Below are positions 62,212-64,000 of a DNA stretch of 64,000 nt, one piece after another. The number at the start of each line of letters is the position of its first letter. Position 1 is the stretch's first letter. Below the pieces are notes generated by a model that was not told the DNA's origin, did not search any database, and worked only from the letters and a program-made list of their open reading frames with translations. The stretch covers positions 248,001 through 312,000 of the forward strand of contig JACKNH010000004.1 of NCBI GenBank assembly GCA_024234975.1, given 5' to 3'. The position numbers and the translations under genes were made by a program. The stretch comes from Gammaproteobacteria bacterium. GTDB taxonomy: Bacteria; Pseudomonadota; Gammaproteobacteria; Ga0077536.

Positions 62212-63774
62212 ATGGCTGCATCATCGTCGCGCAGAGCGGACGTCGCGCCGCGCCAACTCACACGATTTCTGAAGGCCGTCGCCGCCGAGATTGGCGATGA
62301 ATGGGTCTTCGATAGCGCGACCGACGTCGCCTCTTACCAGGATGTTTTCGCCCTGGGCGATCCTCGCCTGCACAGCCCGGCTGGCGCCGTCGCGCCGCTG
62401 ACCGCCGCGCAGGTGCAGACCATCGTGCGCCTGGCGAATCGTTTCAAAGTGCCGTTGTGGACGATTTCGCGGGGCAAGAACTTCGGCTATGGCGGCGCGG
62501 CGCCAGTCATGCGCGGCGTTGTGATACTCGATTTGACGCGGATGAAACGCATCATCGATGTCGATGAGAAACTCGCCTATTGCGTGATCGAACCCGGCGT
62601 CGGTTTCTATGATCTGCATGCCTACCTGCGCGCCAATGGCATCCGCCTGTGGATGTCCTGCCTCGGCAATTCGCTGGGCAGCGTCATCGGTAACGCGCTG
62701 GAGCACGGTACCGGCATCACGCCGTATGCCGACCATGCGATGAACCTGTGCGGGATGGAACTGGTGATGCCCGATGGCGACATCGTGCGCACCGGTATGG
62801 GGGCGATGGACGACAACCCGACCTGGCACCTGTCGCGCCACGGTTATGGTCCGGGCTGGGAGCAGATGTTCACGCAATCGAACTTCGGCGTCGTCACCCG
62901 CGCCGGTATGTGGCTGATGCCTGAGCCGGAGGGCACGCTGTCGATGACGATGAACGCCGACAAGCCCGAGGACATCCGCTGGATTGTCGATACGCTGGGT
63001 GAGTTGCGGACGAAACGCATCATCACCCAGGCCACCACTGTGCGCAACTACATGCGGTGGGCGGCGTTGGATTCGGTGCGCAGCGATTGGTACGACGGTC
63101 CCGGCGCGATGCCGGATGAGGTTATCGAACGCATCCGCCAGAAGTATGGCGTCGGCTGGTGGAACATCAATTTCCGCCTGTATGAGCTGCCCGAGGTCAA
63201 CGATGCGCACGCCCGCTTCATCGAGGAGAAGTTCAAGGCGGTCACCGACAACCGGTTCGAGATCTCGCGCTGGCGCCAGGGCGACCCGCCGGCGCTGTCG
63301 GGCGAATCGTTACCCGGTGTCGGTTCCATGCAGATGGTGAACTGGGCCGGTGGCCGCGGTGGCCACGTTGGCTTCTCGCCGGTGCTGCCACTCAATGGTG
63401 AACTCGCCTTTGCGCAATTTGATCGCACGCGCGTGCGGATGAAGGAGTTCGGCTTCGATTACTACGGCTCGATGTACCTGTGGGAACGCGCGATCACCGT
63501 AATCAGCCAGATCTTCTTTGACCGCGACGACGCGCAGATGCTGGAGCGTGTTCACGGACTGTTCCGCGCGTTGATCGCGGACGCCGCGCAGAATGGTTAT
63601 GGCGAATATCGCACCCATATCGATTTCATGGACGATGTCGCACGCAGCTTCGCGTTCAACAACCATGCCTTGCTGCGATGGAATGAGAAATTGAAGGATG
63701 CCCTGGATCCGAACGGCATCCTGTCGCCGGGCAAACAGGGGATATGGCCGGCGCGTTACCGGGAGGAGGCATGA
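62212..63774 (+). CDS. FAD-dependent oxidase of the VAO / 4-cresol dehydrogenase type
   Basis: 520 residues, the length of 4-cresol dehydrogenase PchF. FAD-binding PCMH-like domain (VPLWTISRGKNFGYGGAAPVMRG, SCLGNSLGSVIGNALEHGTG), GNFGVVTRAGMWLMPEPEG-like segment, and a C-terminal substrate domain (GFDYYGSMYLWERAI). Such enzymes oxidise para-substituted phenols. The ATG at 62212 fits better than one 51 bases upstream. Stop overlaps the cytochrome start (ATGA). Confidence 0.87.
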   Translation: MAASSSRRADVAPRQLTRFLKAVAAEIGDEWVFDSATDVASYQDVFALGDPRLHSPAGAVAPLTAAQVQTIVRLANRFKVPLWTISRGKNFGYGGAAPVMRGVVILDLTRMKRIIDVDEKLAYCVIEPGVGFYDLHAYLRANGIRLWMSCLGNSLGSVIGNALEHGTGITPYADHAMNLCGMELVMPDGDIVRTGMGAMDDNPTWHLSRHGYGPGWEQMFTQSNFGVVTRAGMWLMPEPEGTLSMTMNADKPEDIRWIVDTLGELRTKRIITQATTVRNYMRWAALDSVRSDWYDGPGAMPDEVIERIRQKYGVGWWNINFRLYELPEVNDAHARFIEEKFKAVTDNRFEISRWRQGDPPALSGESLPGVGSMQMVNWAGGRGGHVGFSPVLPLNGELAFAQFDRTRVRMKEFGFDYYGSMYLWERAITVISQIFFDRDDAQMLERVHGLFRALIADAAQNGYGEYRTHIDFMDDVARSFAFNNHALLRWNEKLKDALDPNGILSPGKQGIWPARYREEA

Positions 63775-64000
63775 TGCGGAGGATAATGGGAGGTCGAGTA
63801 CTGTTGGCGATGTTGCCACTGCTGTTCTGGGGTGTGGTGAATGCCGCGGATAACCGTGTCACGGTTGAACCGGGGCAGGCCTATTTCATGTATCACTGTG
63901 AGACCTGCCATCTGCCCAATGGCACCGGCACGAAATTGTTGGCGCGGCGGGTCGGTGCTGACAAGTCACTGTTGGTCAGGCGTACCGATCTGGTCGGGGA
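63771..64000 (+). CDS. c-type cytochrome, partial (right edge)
   Basis: Visible residues: signal (RVLLAMLPLLFWGVVNAA) and haem motif CETCH. Follows the flavoprotein with a 4-base ATGA overlap, as the cytochrome subunit does in 4-cresol dehydrogenase-type (PchCF-like) enzymes. The C-terminus is outside the window. Confidence 0.85.
   Translation, partial: MMRRIMGGRVLLAMLPLLFWGVVNAADNRVTVEPGQAYFMYHCETCHLPNGTGTKLLARRVGADKSLLVRRTDLVG

Overview
The window (about 60% GC) looks like chromosome of a gammaproteobacterium. The clues are the order pilMNOPQ-aroK-aroB divergent from mrcA, priA followed by an ftsN-like SPOR gene, an RpfC/RpfF-type signalling pair, and large TonB-dependent receptors with secreted esterases. 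A Steroidobacterales/Xanthomonadales-like lineage would fit, but that is inference. I see no insertion sequence, phage gene or CRISPR array, and one tRNA.

Region by region. (1) 1-13.9 kb, housekeeping: aroB (runs off the left edge), aroK, the type IV pilus assembly operon pilMNOPQ, mrcA (PBP1A), an unknown conserved gene, priA, an FtsN-like protein, an HD-domain protein and tRNA-Gly(CCC). (2) 14.1-16.2 kb: a single-domain response regulator, an MBL-fold hydrolase and trmB. (3) 16.4-24.4 kb, signalling: an RpfC-like hybrid kinase, then a divergent arrangement of acyl carrier protein + ketosynthase (minus) against an RpfF-like crotonase + membrane diiron-type protein (plus), then an alpha/beta hydrolase and a cupin. 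This resembles a DSF-family diffusible fatty-acid signal system with its own acyl carrier and condensing enzyme. (4) 24.4-33 kb: rimO and two ATP-grasp cassettes back to back. One is ATP-grasp + zinc peptidase. The other is retropepsin-like protease + inactive transglutaminase/7TM + ATP-grasp, preceded by a membrane-anchored winged-helix protein. (5) 33-35.3 kb: a secreted SDR, a DUF2279 protein and a small outer-membrane protein.

(6) 35.4-56.3 kb is a catabolic island that I read as quinate/shikimate (probably chlorogenate-type ester) degradation: periplasmic PQQ dehydrogenase, type II 3-dehydroquinate dehydratase, ThuA-alpha/beta hydrolase fusion, cytochrome c, two TonB receptors, three secreted esterase/hydrolases, an MFS transporter, a quinate/shikimate dehydrogenase, a TetR regulator, and a 3-dehydroshikimate dehydratase split into two overlapping genes. 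Six 18-bp inverted repeats (half-site near GTACKAA, 4-bp spacer) lie in the intergenic regions of this island. In three of them the operator starts on the base after a good -10 box, so one regulator, most simply the TetR protein, probably controls the whole island. (7) 56.4-62 kb is housekeeping again: rlmKL, mgtE, a TerB-like gene and a PerM-family transporter. rlmKL and the transporter each carry two single-base frame disruptions. (8) 62.2-64 kb: a VAO/4-cresol-dehydrogenase-type flavoprotein and its cytochrome c, cut by the right edge, consistent with oxidation of plant phenols.
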